Positions 5,781-6,548 of a stretch of 6,548 nt of DNA are shown in pieces. The notes below the pieces were generated by a model, which saw nothing but the letters and a program-made list of their open reading frames with translations, was not told where the DNA came from and did not search any database. The DNA is from Nanobdellota archaeon. GTDB lineage: Archaea; Nanobdellota; Nanobdellia; Woesearchaeales; UBA12501. The stretch's first letter is position 1, and each line of letters opens with the position of its first letter. The stretch covers positions 1 through 6,548 of the forward strand of contig JAHJCS010000222.1 in assembly GCA_018812465.1 (NCBI GenBank), in the 5' to 3' direction. The translations under genes and the position numbers were made by a program.

Positions 5781-6548
5781 CAGAGACTGTGAGAGGGATA
5801 ATCAGCAGAGTGAGATGTGAAGGAGATGAGGCAATAAGGAATATCTCATCTGATTATGGAGAGAATATAACTTATCTAGAGGTCTCTAAAGAAGAGATCA
5901 AAGAGGCTTATGGCCTTGTTGATAAAGAGTTATTATCTGCATTGAGAATTGCAGCTAGCAATATCAAGGAGTTTGCAGAACTGCAGATGGATCAGGTCAA
6001 GCCATTTGAACAGAAAAAAGAAGGGATTATTGTAGGGCAAAGGATTGCACCAATAGATAAAGCTGGATGTTATGTGCCTGGAGGAAGATATCCTCTATTA
6101 TCATCAGCATTGATGGGGATAATACCTGCTAAAGTTGCAGGAGTCAAGGAAGTGATAGTGTGTTCACCTAAGATTCAGCCTGCAATTATTGCTGCTGCAG
6201 ATATTGCTGGCGCTGATAGGATATTTAGGATAGGCGGGGCTCAGGCAATTGCAGCAATGGCATATGGAACAGAAACTATCCCAAAAGTTGACAAGATAGT
6301 AGGGCCTGGAAATGTATATGTGACAGAAGCCAAAAGGCAGGTTTATGGTGATGTAGGGATTGATTTTATTGCAGGCCCTAGCGAGATATTGATAATTGCA
6401 GACAATGATGCTGACCCAAAGATAATAGCAGCAGATATGCTTGCTCAGGCAGAGCACGATGTCAATGCAGTCCCGCTGTGTCTTGCAACATCAGATATTG
6501 CGCCAAGAATCCAGAATGAGATAGATATACAGCTAAGCAAGCTATCCA
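5762..6548 (+). CDS. hisD: histidinol dehydrogenase (partial, runs off window)
   Basis: Oxidises histidinol to histidine in two NAD-dependent steps, the end of the pathway. The 262 residues present match HisD closely: RCEGDEAIRN, PGGRYPLLSS, VCSP, GGAQAIAA, VDKIVGPGN, TEAKRQV, AGPSE and the zinc region Q229-AEH232, which corresponds to the QAEH motif of bacterial enzymes. The remaining C-terminal part, including further zinc and catalytic residues, lies beyond the edge. Compared with E. coli the N-terminus is about 28 residues shorter and begins at the helix before R-x-x-GDEA. An upstream in-frame stop means it cannot start earlier. It overlaps the end of the HisA-HisI-HisE gene by 19 nt, consistent with coupled translation. 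The operon may go on past the window. Confidence 0.96.
   Translation, partial: MEKEKIAETVRGIISRVRCEGDEAIRNISSDYGENITYLEVSKEEIKEAYGLVDKELLSALRIAASNIKEFAELQMDQVKPFEQKKEGIIVGQRIAPIDKAGCYVPGGRYPLLSSALMGIIPAKVAGVKEVIVCSPKIQPAIIAAADIAGADRIFRIGGAQAIAAMAYGTETIPKVDKIVGPGNVYVTEAKRQVYGDVGIDFIAGPSEILIIADNDADPKIIAADMLAQAEHDVNAVPLCLATSDIAPRIQNEIDIQLSKLS

Overview
This window is an almost complete, tightly packed histidine biosynthesis operon. All genes are on the + strand, and a short non-coding stretch with tRNA-like sequence lies upstream. Arginine is written almost entirely with AGA/AGG, ATA is a frequent Ile codon, base composition is moderately AT-rich, and each gene from hisC on starts just after a GGAG-type Shine-Dalgarno. 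Together with the look of the proteins this suggests an archaeon, possibly a small-genome (DPANN-like) lineage. The same codon habits occur in some thermophilic bacteria, so the assignment is tentative.

Layout: 1-152 holds two tRNA-like 3' ends in tandem, the second with a degenerate cloverleaf around it. 153-228 holds a Shine-Dalgarno and a short reading frame that looks like the displaced 5' end of hisG. The genes follow: hisG (open from 229, probably begun at 177 in another frame), hisC fused to a HAD phosphatase (770-2563), hisB (2560-3186), hisH (3224-3808), hisF (3802-4569), a hisA-hisI-hisE triple fusion (4563-5780), and the 5' part of hisD (5762 to the window edge). Most junctions overlap by 4 to 19 nt. 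The only real gap is 37 nt between hisB and hisH.

Together the seven genes can cover every step from PRPP + ATP to histidine: HisG (step 1), HisE and HisI domains (2 and 3), HisA domain (4), HisH+HisF (5), HisB (6), HisC domain (7), the fused HAD domain as the likely histidinol-phosphate phosphatase (8), and HisD (9 and 10). The main points of interest are the HisC-phosphatase fusion, the HisA-HisI-HisE fusion, the apparent frameshift at the hisG start, the very short HisG, altered residues in HisB near its metal site, and the tandem tRNA-like sequences ahead of the operon. I see no new defence or mobile system here.
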